From an uncultured Clostridia bacterium (GTDB lineage: Bacteria; Bacillota; Clostridia; UBA1381): 64,000 nt of DNA. The stretch lies in NCBI GenBank assembly GCA_934476075.1, contig CAKSNH010000005.1:1-64000 (forward strand), read 5' to 3'. The notes under the pieces are model-generated. The model was not told where the DNA came from. It searched no databases and was given only the letters and a program-made list of their open reading frames with translations. The position numbers and the translations under genes were made by a program. Shown in pieces: positions 17,076 through 29,400 of this stretch (position 1 is its first letter; every line of letters begins with the position of its first letter).

Positions 17076-18236
17076 ATGAAAAAAACGAATATAATTTTAA
17101 TTTCAATTCTCTTATTGTGCATACTATCGGGCTGTGCGGACAATTCTGTGCAGAAAACAGTGAAAATTGCGGTTATGGGAAATGAGGCGGATTTTTATCC
17201 GTGCTATAAAGAGGGTATTGAGAGGGCGGTTCGTGACCTTAACAAAGAATATGCCGACAGCGGATATTATACGGAATGTGAGTTTTACAATGATGACGGA
17301 AGTTATGAGGAGGGTGCGGCGATTATCGACCGGCTGGCGGCGGATGAAAGCGTTACGGCGGTAATCGGTTCGACCGATATGGACATAAATAATACGGCGG
17401 CATACGTTTTTGATAAGGCTCAAAAATTATTGGTTGTACCGTATTTTCTCTATGACAGCGTATATCGTGACAATAATTACAGTACAGTATTGTCATTGTG
17501 CAATTCCGCCAGAATGGTGGGGAAAATGCTCTATCGTGCGGCGGAGCAGACAACAGCGAAACGCTGGGCGGTATGTGCCGCCGATAAAAAATTTCAGCAG
17601 GCGGAGATGAACGGATTTTTACAGTGCAGTGATGACAAGTCAATAAAAATTGTCGACTGTGTGAATATTTCCGAGTTGACAAACAATCTTGACGAGGTTT
17701 ATGCACGCTGGGAAAATCTCGGTGTGGAGGGAGTAATTATGTTCCCTGCCGAAAATGAGGGATTTGACATATTAAAAAATCTCAAACGCAAAAATCCGTC
17801 GCTTATATGCGGCGGTGATACCGCTTTTGACAACAGTATTGTTTCAGCTTCCGACAAAGAGCTTATGCAAGCTATGACGGGATTTATTATTGCGGACGAA
17901 TTTATGCTGTATGAAACAAGTGTCGATGAAGAAAATTTGCTTTTAGATATGCAGAAAGAATGTTATATAAATACGGGCAATGATTTTGATATATGGTACA
18001 TTCAAGGCTATAATGCGGTCAGAATGACAGCCGACACCGCAATACGCAATCAAACTTGCAATTCCGCAGAAATTGCCCGAATACTGCACAATGACGGTTA
18101 CAGCGGTTTTTTGCAGAAATTCAGTTTTGATGAAAACGGCGAGCAAAAAGAATATACATATAAATACAGTGTATTTAATGACGAGGGCTACACAACCGAA
18201 TATGAGATAGAAGGATTAGGTGGCAGCGATGAATGA
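17076..18236 (+). CDS. Substrate-binding-type lipoprotein of the exporter operon
   Basis: 386 residues. The lipoprotein signal ends in LSGC (C20). The mature part follows the type-I periplasmic-binding fold of branched-chain amino-acid/amide receptors: VKIAVMGNEADFYP near residue 29, the ERAVRDLNKEY helix, AVIGSTDMDINN near 96, and IQGYNAVRMTADTA near 309. No import permease is encoded nearby. Instead the gene leads an operon of export genes, so the protein may be a surface sensor or peptide receptor rather than part of an importer (inference). ATG follows ggaggag. The end overlaps the HlyD gene by 8 bp. Confidence 0.8.
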   Translation: MKKTNIILISILLLCILSGCADNSVQKTVKIAVMGNEADFYPCYKEGIERAVRDLNKEYADSGYYTECEFYNDDGSYEEGAAIIDRLAADESVTAVIGSTDMDINNTAAYVFDKAQKLLVVPYFLYDSVYRDNNYSTVLSLCNSARMVGKMLYRAAEQTTAKRWAVCAADKKFQQAEMNGFLQCSDDKSIKIVDCVNISELTNNLDEVYARWENLGVEGVIMFPAENEGFDILKNLKRKNPSLICGGDTAFDNSIVSASDKELMQAMTGFIIADEFMLYETSVDEENLLLDMQKECYINTGNDFDIWYIQGYNAVRMTADTAIRNQTCNSAEIARILHNDGYSGFLQKFSFDENGEQKEYTYKYSVFNDEGYTTEYEIEGLGGSDE

Positions 18237-19110
18237 TTTATTCAGAAAAGAGGCTTTTGAAAACTTTTCTTCAAATTTAAAAATAAATAAAGGTGTGCGT
18301 GCCGTAAGCATTAAAACGGTGGTATTTGTAATATTATTTTTGATATGCACGGCAATATTTGCAATATGGCTGTTTTTCGGAACAATTTATGAAACCGTGT
18401 CGGTAGAGGGTATAGTGTGGCCGACTCAATCGGAGGGTGTGGTTTATGCGTCGTCAAGGGGTGAAATATCTCAGGTGACGGTGTCAAAAGGCACATATGT
18501 GCAGTCGGGAGATATTATTGCGGTAATTCCACAGAAGGATATTTTGTCGCAGATAGAGGAGGGCAGGGCAAACAATATGTCCGAGGCTAAGCGGGAAAAA
18601 TTATATGAGGAATATGACAGCCGCTCTGTTGTCCGTTCAAATATAAGCGGAATAGTGACATATATAGCGGATAAAAATTCATATGTGACGGAAGGAACGA
18701 AAATAGCGGCGGTTGTTCCGTATGACAAAGACGGCAATAATAAAATACTGACGGCGTTTATTCCGTCGGGCAAGAGCGGACTTGTCACACTCGGAACAGA
18801 AGTACAGGTTATGCCCGATTTTGCACCAAAAGAAAAATACGGATACATAAAAGCATATGTTTCAAGCATATCGTCTTATCCCGTCAAGGGTCAGAACATA
18901 AGAGAAACAAGCGAAGAATTGTTTTTGCCGACATTGCAGGACAGGGAAAGTTATTTTCAGGTGGAAATAACGCTCATACCCGACGCAAATATGCAAAGCC
19001 ACCTGAAATGGTCAAACCCTAACAGCGGCAGTACCGATGTAGCGGTTGGAACAATGTGCAGTGCGGACATAATAATTAAAAAATGCCATCCGTATGAATG
19101 GTTATTTTAG
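18229..19110 (+). CDS. HlyD-family secretion adaptor (NHLM-type)
   Basis: 293 residues: a short cytoplasmic N-terminus, one membrane helix (about residues 28-52), then the biotinyl-lipoyl-like HlyD halves (VEGIVWPTQSEGVVYAS near 62; SRGEISQVTVSKGTYVQSGD near 77; VRSNISGIVTYIAD near 136). The coiled-coil hairpin is very short (about 105-130), as in NHLM bacteriocin-system adaptors. ATG 18229 is chosen over an in-frame GTG at 18220 because aggtgg is well spaced before it. It should bridge the ABC exporters below to the cell surface. Confidence 0.82.
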   Translation: MNDLFRKEAFENFSSNLKINKGVRAVSIKTVVFVILFLICTAIFAIWLFFGTIYETVSVEGIVWPTQSEGVVYASSRGEISQVTVSKGTYVQSGDIIAVIPQKDILSQIEEGRANNMSEAKREKLYEEYDSRSVVRSNISGIVTYIADKNSYVTEGTKIAAVVPYDKDGNNKILTAFIPSGKSGLVTLGTEVQVMPDFAPKEKYGYIKAYVSSISSYPVKGQNIRETSEELFLPTLQDRESYFQVEITLIPDANMQSHLKWSNPNSGSTDVAVGTMCSADIIIKKCHPYEWLF

Positions 19111-19119
19111 GAGGGCGTT

Positions 19120-21264
19120 ATGAGTAAAAAGGTAAAGAAAGTACGTCCGATACTTCAAATGGAGGCGACCGAATGCGGAGCGGCATCTTTGGCGATGATT
19201 TTGGGTTATTACGGAAAAACGGTCACGTTGGAGGAGCTAAGACGTGAGTGCGGAGTATCGAGAAACGGTGTGAATGCGAAAAACATTGTAAAGGCGGCAC
19301 AATTTCACGGGTTAGTGCCGAGGGCGGTGCGTATTGGTGTTGAGGGGGTAAAAAATCTTAAAATGCCCTTGATTATACATTGGAATATGGACCATTTCCT
19401 TGTACTTTGCGGATTTGATAAAAATAATGCGGTTATTGCCGACCCGGCATACGGTATGTGCAGAGTATCCATGGAGGAATTTTCAAAATTATTTACGGGG
19501 ATTGCGTTGGAATTCACACCCGGCGAGAACTTTAAAAAGGATAAGGGGGATAAGTCCGCAAAAGATTATATATCAGCGTGTGTAAAATCATTTTTGCCGA
19601 GCACGGTTTATTTTGTTTTGCTTGAACTGTGTGCGGTTATCGGCGGAGGTGCAATGCTGTTTTTAAACTCGGCATTTATAGATAAAATCCTTGTTGACGG
19701 CAATACACAGGATTTAGATGTTATAGTCAAAACTCTTTTGTGTGCCGGACTAATATCCGCATTTGCTGTTGCATTTAATGAAAAAATCAGACATAATATC
19801 GGCAAACAGCTAAATCTTAAAATAAATTTGGGGTTTATCGAACGAATGTTAAGACTGCCGATTGAATTTTTCTTGCAGAGAAGCGAGGGCGATTTGGTAA
19901 ACCGTCAAAATGCAAATATGCAGATGGGTATAAATATCAGCAGTATGCTGTCACCGCTGCCGGGGTATATAATTCAGATAATAATATATTTTGTACTTAT
20001 TACGGTGCTGGATATACATATTGCATTTGTGGGGATATTGTGTGCGGCGGCGAATATATGCGCACTTATAATAAGCTCCAAAAAGTATGAAAATAAAATA
20101 CGTTTATACGGACGTGATTTGGGTACGTTGCAGAGTGATATTTCACAGGCGATAGATTTGATAGAAACCGTAAAATCATGCGGTGCGGAGGATTTTGTGC
20201 TTACGGGCATGATGGCGGCGGGAACACAGGCGATAAATACAAAAACGGAGATTGAAAGAACAGGTGTGTATGCGAAAAGCTGGTTTGCTTTTTTGAATGC
20301 GTTCGGCTCGGGAGTTGTGCTTATTGCGGGTGTGTGGAAAATACTTTCGGGGTCGATGACTACGGGACTTTTGATAGCGGTTCAGTCGTTTGTTGCGGCA
20401 ATGTTGCAGCCTTTGGGCGATGTGGTTAATACGGGAATTGAAATGCAGTCATTAAAAAGCGACATGATACGCACAAATGATGTTATGCACTATAAGGAGG
20501 ACAGCAAGTTCCTTGACGATAATGCTGCACAGGAGAAAGAAATTGACGGAGATATAGTTCTAAAAGATATAAAATTCGGATACAATCCGCTTGATACACC
20601 GCTTATAAGCAATTTTAATCTGACAGTGAAAAAGGGCGGAAGTGTTGCGATTACGGGCAAAAGCGGAAGCGGAAAATCCACCGTTGCAAAGATTATTGCG
20701 GGCTTGTATTCGGAGGACGGCGGAACGGTTACGTTTAAGAATGTACCGAGAAATGAGATAAATCATTATTATTTTTATACCAAAACAGCTATGGTGAGCC
20801 AGAATATACGTCTTTTTGAGGGTACTGTTCTTGAAAATATTACAATGTGGGACGACAGTATACCTTATGATGAAGTAGTGGCGGCGGCAAAAGCGGCGTG
20901 CATACATGACGATATAATAAGCCGAAAAAACGGTTATCGGGAATTGGTTACCGAAAACGGCAAGAATTTTTCGGGCGGTCAAAGACAGCGTATAGAGATA
21001 GCCCGTGCACTGGTTAAAAAGCCGTCCGTGATTATTATGGACGAGGCAACGAGTGCTCTTGATGCGGATACGGAAGAAAAAATAATGAATAATATCAAAT
21101 CGCTTGGAATTACACGGATTATTGCGGCACACAGATTATCAGCCATTCGGGACAGTGACGAAATAATTGTTATGGAAAACGGCAGAATAGCCGAGTGCGG
21201 AACGCATGACGAGCTTATGCTCAAAAACGGCACATACTGTGCATTGGTAAGGAGCGTGGGTTAG
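19120..21264 (+). CDS. C39 peptidase-containing ABC exporter (NHLM-type)
   Basis: 714 residues. Residues 1-130 are a C39 cysteine peptidase with a complete active site: Q13, C19 (MEATECGAA), H92 (WNMDHFLVL) and D108 (DPAYG). Residues about 160-430 are the six-helix exporter membrane domain. Residues about 470-714 are the ATPase: Walker A GKSGSGKST, signature FSGGQRQRIEIARAL, Walker B VIIMDEATSALD, and the H-loop AAHRL. This class cuts leader peptides after a Gly-Gly pair and exports the core. A Gly-Gly leader peptide is encoded at the end of this same operon (31353) and another at 61850, which are its likely substrates. Ribosome site gagg; 9 bp after the HlyD stop. Confidence 0.92.
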   Translation: MSKKVKKVRPILQMEATECGAASLAMILGYYGKTVTLEELRRECGVSRNGVNAKNIVKAAQFHGLVPRAVRIGVEGVKNLKMPLIIHWNMDHFLVLCGFDKNNAVIADPAYGMCRVSMEEFSKLFTGIALEFTPGENFKKDKGDKSAKDYISACVKSFLPSTVYFVLLELCAVIGGGAMLFLNSAFIDKILVDGNTQDLDVIVKTLLCAGLISAFAVAFNEKIRHNIGKQLNLKINLGFIERMLRLPIEFFLQRSEGDLVNRQNANMQMGINISSMLSPLPGYIIQIIIYFVLITVLDIHIAFVGILCAAANICALIISSKKYENKIRLYGRDLGTLQSDISQAIDLIETVKSCGAEDFVLTGMMAAGTQAINTKTEIERTGVYAKSWFAFLNAFGSGVVLIAGVWKILSGSMTTGLLIAVQSFVAAMLQPLGDVVNTGIEMQSLKSDMIRTNDVMHYKEDSKFLDDNAAQEKEIDGDIVLKDIKFGYNPLDTPLISNFNLTVKKGGSVAITGKSGSGKSTVAKIIAGLYSEDGGTVTFKNVPRNEINHYYFYTKTAMVSQNIRLFEGTVLENITMWDDSIPYDEVVAAAKAACIHDDIISRKNGYRELVTENGKNFSGGQRQRIEIARALVKKPSVIIMDEATSALDADTEEKIMNNIKSLGITRIIAAHRLSAIRDSDEIIVMENGRIAECGTHDELMLKNGTYCALVRSVG

Positions 21265-21265
21265 T

Positions 21266-23401
21266 ATGAATACAAAATTGAAAGAAGAAAACGAACGTAT
21301 TCAGGAGAAACGCCGTGAGGCGGCGGCACAGGCTTACAAAAATATGAGTGCGGTACTGAAAAATCAGTCGGAGCAGGACGGGATAAATGCAATATTGAAG
21401 TTTTTGAATATAAAGGAGCGTGTTGATGACAGTCTTTCACTTTCGGAACAGCTTAAATATATCGAGGAAAAGTTTTTTATAAAAACACGGTATGTGGAGC
21501 TTGACGAGGATTGGTATATAACGGCGGTAATACCTATGATAGTGAAAACGGCTGACGGACGCTGGTGTGCGGTAATTCCGAATACGGACGGAACGTGTTT
21601 TTATATAGAAAACGGAAAAAAGAAAAAGCTGACCGGTAAAAATGCACAGCAGTTTACAAACAATGCAATGTATTTTTACAAGGGAATGAAAAACGATAAA
21701 ATTACAATGCGTGATTTGTTTTCGTTTATGCTCAAATGCAATTCCAAAAAGGATATAATTACAGTATTTATTGCATCGGTTGTCACGATTTTGTCGGGTA
21801 TGCTGCTGCCGTGGGCGAACAGTTTCATATTTTCGAGGATAGTGCCGGCAGGTGAATTATCGGGATTGTCGGCGGCGTCGGCACTGGTGTTCACGTCAAT
21901 AATTATGGCGGGGATACTGAGATTATTGCAGTCGCTCATTCTGACCAATTCTATGCTCAGAACAAGCACATATGTGCAGAGTGCGGTATTTTCAAGATTG
22001 CTGACGCTTAAAGCTGAATTTTTTAAAAATGTCAAGTCGGGCGAATTGTCACGAATGATAATGGAATTTTCGGACATTACACAGATTATATCCGTAAGAA
22101 GCATAACGGCGTGTATCGGGATTGTGCTGTCAATGGTGTATCTTGTGCAGATTTATATATATGCACCGGCACTGTTTGGGTGGGTGGTATTATCTACTGC
22201 AATTCTCGGTATTATATTGCTTGCCGAGGGGATTTTGAGTTCCCAATGGGCAAAGGAATATTCAAGGTCGCTGTCCGGAATGGCGGGATTTTGCTATGAA
22301 CTGTTTTCGGGTATCGAACAGGTAAAACTAAACGGTGCGGAGGCAAAAATGATGCACCGTTGGAGCAAACGCTATCTTGATGTATCGCAAAATGAAGATA
22401 AACCATTTTTGGTGAAATACGCAGATGTATTTTATAAATTAATAAGTATATTTACATATATGTTCATATTTTTATACGGTGTGCATTTGACGGCATCGGG
22501 GTATATCGCATTTTCGGCGGCTTACGGAGCATATGCGGCGGCAAGCGGCGGTGTGGCGGTTGTTATACAGATGATTGCGAGATTTCGTTCATCATATACG
22601 CTTATAAAACCGGTGCTTGACGGTGAATGTGAGGAATACGGCTCTGAAAAGAAAAAGCCCGAAAATTTAAACGGCGAGATTACGCTGTCCGATATAGAGT
22701 TTAGGTACGGCAGAGATTTGCCGTATGTTATAAACGGTTTGTCGGCACATATCGGTGCAGGGGAAAGCGTGGGTATAGTCGGTACATCGGGGTGCGGAAA
22801 GTCGACGCTTATCAGATTGCTGTTAGGTTTTGAAAAGGCAGAGAGCGGAAGTATTTATATAGACGGATTTGACATTCGTGAGCTTGATTTGAAAAATTAC
22901 CGTCAGAAAATCGGTGTGGTTATCCAGAATGCCGGACTTATTTCGGGGGATATTTACTCGAATATTACAATAACAAAACCCGACGCAAGCATGGAAGAAG
23001 TAACAGAGGCGATAGAAACGGCGGGCTTGACAGATGTGATTAATTCGCTGCCTATGGGAATACACACACCGGTAAGTCAGGAAAACTGTACCCTTTCGGG
23101 AGGTCAGCGGCAAAGGCTGATTATTGCAAGAGCACTCATAAACAAGCCGTCAATCTTGATTTTTGACGAGGCGACAAGTGCACTTGATAATATAACGCAG
23201 GCTAAGATAACGGAGAGTGTGAACAAATTAAAATGTACCAAAATTATCGTGGCACACAGACTATCCACAATAGAGAACTGCGACAGAATATTGGTTATGG
23301 ATAAGGGGGTGATTGTACAGTCGGGAACGTTTGAAGAATTGAAAAACAGTGACGGTTTGTTAAGTCAGTTTATAAAAAGACAAACAGCTGTTAATGATTA
23401 A
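21266..23401 (+). CDS. Second ABC exporter of NHLM type, without peptidase
   Basis: 711 residues. The first 160 residues are a soluble domain peculiar to the second NHLM transporter (a charged coiled N-terminus, then a domain with RYVELDEDWYITA and KTADGRWCAVIPN). The membrane domain spans about 165-440. The ATPase occupies about 470-711: Walker A GTSGCGKST, signature LSGGQRQRLIIARAL, Walker B ILIFDEATSALD. The C39 cysteine is absent. It starts 1 bp after the stop of the peptidase exporter and probably pairs with it. In other genomes such pairs export Nif11-type or nitrile-hydratase-leader peptides, which are not found here. Confidence 0.88.
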   Translation: MNTKLKEENERIQEKRREAAAQAYKNMSAVLKNQSEQDGINAILKFLNIKERVDDSLSLSEQLKYIEEKFFIKTRYVELDEDWYITAVIPMIVKTADGRWCAVIPNTDGTCFYIENGKKKKLTGKNAQQFTNNAMYFYKGMKNDKITMRDLFSFMLKCNSKKDIITVFIASVVTILSGMLLPWANSFIFSRIVPAGELSGLSAASALVFTSIIMAGILRLLQSLILTNSMLRTSTYVQSAVFSRLLTLKAEFFKNVKSGELSRMIMEFSDITQIISVRSITACIGIVLSMVYLVQIYIYAPALFGWVVLSTAILGIILLAEGILSSQWAKEYSRSLSGMAGFCYELFSGIEQVKLNGAEAKMMHRWSKRYLDVSQNEDKPFLVKYADVFYKLISIFTYMFIFLYGVHLTASGYIAFSAAYGAYAAASGGVAVVIQMIARFRSSYTLIKPVLDGECEEYGSEKKKPENLNGEITLSDIEFRYGRDLPYVINGLSAHIGAGESVGIVGTSGCGKSTLIRLLLGFEKAESGSIYIDGFDIRELDLKNYRQKIGVVIQNAGLISGDIYSNITITKPDASMEEVTEAIETAGLTDVINSLPMGIHTPVSQENCTLSGGQRQRLIIARALINKPSILIFDEATSALDNITQAKITESVNKLKCTKIIVAHRLSTIENCDRILVMDKGVIVQSGTFEELKNSDGLLSQFIKRQTAVND

Positions 23402-23419
23402 AAAGGGGGTAAATAAGAA

Positions 23420-26400
23420 GTGAACTGTAAAGGACTATTGAAAAGAATTATCAGCACTGCACTGTCGCTGTCGATGATGATAGGTGTAATTCAAATTCCT
23501 GTCCATGCGGAAGTTACAGATGTGTATATTCCGGAAATGGAAATAGGCGAGGATATACTTTCAAGTGACGTATTTTATATGACGGCGGCAAGTGCACAGC
23601 TTAAAGAGGGAGCAAACGAAAGGTACTTGTTCCGTATCGGCAGAGGCGGAGATTGCAGTACAGACGCCGGAGTTACCGTGAAAATTTCGGATTTGACGGC
23701 AAAATACGGCAAGGACTATAATATTTCCGTTTACGGTACTGACGTTGAGGCAGAAAGTCCGAAGGATAATCAATCGCTTATCGAGAAAATGGACGGCGAA
23801 GAATATACAGAGTCGGAAATGAAAAGCGAGGAAGAATTTGCCGAGATATTAAAGGACAATGAGCAGCTCCGCAGACAGACAACCGCTGAAATACAAAATG
23901 CAATAGATTATATTGAAAATGAAAGCGGTATATCGGAAAGCGAGAACGACAATTCTGCCGGTGATGAAGAAAACGATGCCGAAACAATCAATACAAATCC
24001 GTTGCAGCAGGCACGGCAGACTTATACGGGAGTATCCGGCGAACCGCAGAGAGTTACTGCCACAACCGATACAATGCAGCAGATACAGCAGATGGCGAAT
24101 GTTATAACCAATGCTGTTGTAGGTGCTGATTTGACGGTGGATTTTGCATCGGGTGAAAGCGAAAAATATTTGGTTATTGACGTAAAAGACAATAACAAGG
24201 GTGACGGCGACAGATATTTTTATCTTATGCTTGCAGCACCTTACGGTACAACCACAAACAGTGCTGCGTCAAGCTGTGCGGTGACGATTATGGACGATGA
24301 AAAGCAAGCTCCGTCAGAGGTAAGCTTCGGCGAAAAAGCATATAATGCGTCGGGCGACAGTGTTACGGTAGAGATAAAGCGTGAGGGTGCGATAAACACT
24401 ATTGCGGCGGCACATCTTACGTCCGAAGGCGGAAAGGCACAAAAGGGACGTGATTTTTCGCCGGTTGATATGGATATTGTGTTCCCGATGGGCGTGGATA
24501 AGCGTACCGTTGATATTCCGATAAGAACAGAATATCTTGTAGGTGACGCAGACTTTACACTAAACCTTCAATCAACTGCTGACTGTGAAATAACAGGTGG
24601 AACGGCAACTGTCACAATCAAGGGTACGGCAGGACAGAGCAGTGATGAAAATGTATCGCTTGAAGGTTTGGAACAAAGTTCGAGAGTTTCGGACATAGTG
24701 CTTGGTGACGCTATTGACTTGTCCGCTCCCGTAAAAAAGGGAAACAATGACCATTATGACGGTGCAAACAGCTATGAATGGAACAATAAGCAATGGCGAA
24801 TGATGTGGGCAGATAACGGCAACTGGTGGAAACGTACTTTTAGTACATCGTATACGGGCTGGGTCGGTGCAAGCTGGGAAATAGCAAAAAATCATGGTGC
24901 CGATATAGCCGGTGTACAGGTGGACTGGGCACGTTCGGGCAGCTGTGCGAATATTTATGCGGCTTATGTAGGCTCCGGCAGCCGTGACTATTCATGGAAA
25001 GGATATAATGAGAAGTATGTATACAATAATAAATCAAATTTCGGTGACGGAACAAAAACAAATATGTTTTGTACATACTGGGACCCCGTAAGAATATCGA
25101 TATGGAATTACGGTGGCTGCGAGGACTGCAATAATCTTTGGATACACAGCATAAAGCCGATTTACCGTCCGTTTGTGGTAAATCTGCAAAATGCGGACGC
25201 ACTTACATTCCTTAATGCGGACGGAAGTAGGTCTAAATGGCAGGACGCAACATTCCTTGCACTTTCGGGAGCGAATAACGATACAAACAATCAGATAATA
25301 CGCTATTCAAAAGAAGATAAAAATGCGGTTACATTCCGTCAGACAATCGGCGGAAACGTAACTACACCGTATGTTTATTTGAAGAATGTCAATATCGTAA
25401 AAGACGGGAAAACAAAAAGTATAGCAAGCTACGGCAATGACGCATCGTCATCGCATACAATAAGATTAACCTCCGATTGGATTGACAGCAACTATGACTA
25501 TATTTCTTTTGAGGAGAATAATTCGTCAGAAGCGTGGAAAAACCAAACCGGAACTTTCGGCAGACGTGGACGAATTGAGTTTAAGCCGGAATTTGGCTAC
25601 AAAGATGCGAAAGTTAAAGTCAATGTTCCGCAAAATAATATGGGTTACTTGAAAATAAGCGGTTCTGAAAAAGATATTTCAGCAGCTCAAACATATACTT
25701 ATCACCGAGGCGATATTTTAAAGCTGTCAACGGTGGTACGAGATGAATATAAGGATATGTATGAGCCGACAGGTTTTCGTGTAAGTTATAAATACAATGA
25801 ATCGGACAGCAACTGGGTAAACCGTGACGTGATTATCAATTATGACAAGGACAACGGTACAAGCAATTTCCTTGACGATAATCAAAGACTGAAATACGGT
25901 TATTATGAAGTGACACCGCTGTTCCAAAGAACGGGAAATGCCATAACGGTTCGTGTGAAAAAATCCGATTTGGATAAGTTTGATACGTCATACGGATTTT
26001 TTAAGGCAGTGGTTAATGAAACAAAGATAGACAATGTGGAATATAACGAATATATTGTTTACAGCAAACCGATTTACGGCAAGGTTTATTCTTTGGCGGT
26101 TCGTATGGCGGATAATGCCGGTGCCGACTGCTATCCTGTATGGAAAGAGGCGGGCAACGACAAGCTTTATGACGGCGAGGTATTTTTCTGCGAGGCGTCA
26201 AATACTTTGGAAAATAATATAGTAACATTGTCTGTTGAAAACAGCGGACATACAAACATATATCAATCTGTAAAAGGTTATATATACAATCCGTCATATA
26301 ATATGCAGTCAAACGAAACGGATATTACAAACCTGAATCCGTCAAAGGGTGCAATAGTAAGTTTCGGTACGGTATTCTCTGTTATAGGTGAGGACGGAAG

Positions 26401-29400
26401 CTTTGAAACACAGCCGTTCAGAGCAATGAATGATTATTCCGGCTCGAACAGAAAACACTATATCAGATATATCATTTCGCAAAATGAAAATGATGTACTG
26501 AAAGAATTGCCGCTTACCAAGACAAAGGGTTCGTATAAAGATGTAAACGTTATTACGGACGGAAATACAAACAGTATAAGCACGGCAAAGGTTTGGGTAA
26601 ATCCTCAGAATATCGGCAAGCAATTTGTAAGCTATGAAAACGGAAGTATCATAAACAATATAGACGTATACACAGATAATGTAAATCAGGGTAATATCAT
26701 AGTTCTTGACGGCGAAAATGTGACGGTTAAGGCGAAAATGCGAGAGCCTGTACAATATACAAAAATTGTTGCGGACTCGGACGGCAAGCTGACCGAATAC
26801 CCGAATACAGATGAAAAAGTTAAAGGTATCAAATTTGTGATATACGACCAGAATTTGAAAAAAGAAACGGCTGCATATGAGGCGACCGAAAAGGACGGAG
26901 AATTTACGGCGAATATTCCCGTTTCGCAGGCACTGCCGGGCAATCAGCTGTATATCCGTGTGACAACAGACAAATCGCACGGAATATTAACCGAATCGAT
27001 GGTTGCGATAAAGTTCAGATTTCTTTGGAAAACGATTGAAATTAATCAAGTGATAAAAAATCAGGACAAAGAAATGAATACAACCACATATTCCGATGTA
27101 TTTACGGGATATACATTTACTCAAAAAACAACCGATAAAGTGCCTGTTTTACAGCATATTGATTTGCCGGTGGATATGAGTTTTGTGGAATTGCCGTTTA
27201 TCGGCAATACAGCAATGCAGCTGGATTTCCCGTTTTGCTCTGTCGGCACGATAAAAACAGATACGGGATATAGAATGTATATCGGCATAAGTCCGGCTCA
27301 GATTGCCGATAAAATAGAAGGCACTCATATGACGAGTTATGCGGGGGATACGGGAGCATATTACAAGGATATGTTTTCGATAGAACACCCGATTGATACG
27401 TTTACGGAAGGACTTGCACAATCATATAAGAATGCGTTTAAAGATGTTCCGAAGCTTTATGACGGTGCGGCGTCCGCACTGGGTGCACCTACATGGAGAT
27501 TGGATGTTCAGCTTGGCGTATATTTTGATTTTGCGTATATGAAGATTAAAAATCCGAATAACGGTGCAGAAAATACATCATGCGTATTTACGGGTGTAGG
27601 CGGATATGTAGGTGTTTCCGCCGGAGTTAAGATGGCATGGTATACGATAATTCCGGTGGTATTTATACCGGGGTATATCGGAATTGATATAAGCGGAAAC
27701 GTACTCGGATTTTTCGGAGCGGGTACTGATACGTCAAAACCGAAAATAACGTATGATGACGCTAATAATGCGACAGTTAATTTTGATAAAAAACTCGGAA
27801 AATTCAATGCGTCGGTTAAGATGGCGGCAACTGTACAGATTTATGCGGGTGTAGGCTTGGCAGGAACGGTAGGTATCAGAGGCGGCGGCACATTTACGGC
27901 AATGGGACTTTGGGAGCCGTCCGATTTAGTATCGGATTTTGGTGCGGACCTTGTCTTTACGCTTGGTATATGGGTTGATTTGTTCCTGTTCTCAGTACCG
28001 TTGCAGTATAGTTTCCCTGATATAAAATTCGGTTCGTTCAAGGAATACGAAAATCTTGCAACGCAGCTTAGCGTAGCCGATGAAACGGCAAAACTATCGC
28101 TTAGACAGCCGTATTCCGATGAAGAATCAAGATGGACGGCCGGTGATATTGAATTGATGTCGGCTTTCGGCGAAACATCAGTGCAGACGATAGTTAAAAA
28201 CGGTTATGAACACCCTGATGTACAGTTATTGAAACTGGCTGACGGAAGTGTATTTATGACATTCCTCGATACGGATATGTCAAGGGGAGCAGCCGAGAGA
28301 ACGGTGCTTAAATATTCGATTTATAAAGACGGAGCGTGGAGTGAGCCTAAGGTAGTTCAAAATGACTCGACAGCTGATTTCCAGCCTAGCATATGTCAGA
28401 TTGAGGACGGAAAAGTTATGATTGCATGGCTTTCTAGCGACCCGGCAAAGCAGACAACCGACAAAGCGGAAGAATATCTTTCAGAGCTTGAAGTGTATAC
28501 CGCAGTGATTAATCCGTCAACAGGCGAAGTGTCGGAGGAAACACAGCTTACCAATGACAATTACTATGACTACACACCAAAATGCGTTTATGACGAAAAA
28601 ACGGGTGACAGAATTGTATACTATGTAAAGACTGCATCTGACGGCAGTGCGGAAGAAATGGTAAATTCTTTTGCAAATGACTGTGTGGTTGTTTATATGC
28701 TGTATTCAAAAGAACAGGGAAGATGGCTGTTTGACTATTATTATGACGAGGAAGTCAAAAATGATGATGACAGACAAGTGCTTATTGATAAATGGCACGG
28801 TCAGAGATTTTTGTCTTCGCCGATTCCTGAATTGGGGCTTGATGTTCCGAATATTTCGGATTTTACGGCGATAACATATAACGGTATTTCGGTATATGCG
28901 TATACGATAGACAAGGATTCAAGCAATGATACATCATTTGACAAAGAAATATTTATTCAGTGCTATGACTTTGAAAAGCATAGGACATATGTTCCGATAA
29001 GAATTACGAACGATAGTGTCTGCGATACTTTGCCGCAGTTTGTAAGAACGGGCAATGGTGAACAGGCAGATACAAAACTATTCTGGTACAGAGATGAAAA
29101 GACTATTGCATACATTGATATTTCTTCGCTTATTCACAGCGGAGTTGACGACAACGGTAAGATAAAGGACGAATACCTTGCCGGAGCGGACAAAGAGGCA
29201 AAAGACCTTGAATCGCTGTATTCATATGTATCAGCCGAGGCGGATAATCCGCAGGGGTCACGCTATATGGCAGACTTCAAAGCAGTTGTCGATAATGATG
29301 ATATATATATTGTATGGACTCAGCCTGTTTCAACAGATGAAAAAGATGCAGACGGTAATTATAAGCAATGCCGAGAGGTATATGCAACCGCATTAATTCA

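Noticed and set aside
26342..26980. Long open frame (212 codons) on the minus strand inside the giant SLH gene
   Set aside because: Antisense to a well-supported coding sequence, Cys/Tyr/Arg-rich composition typical of shadow frames, and no ribosome site. The same holds for similar antisense frames across ureC, GH115, the esterase and the alcohol dehydrogenase gene.
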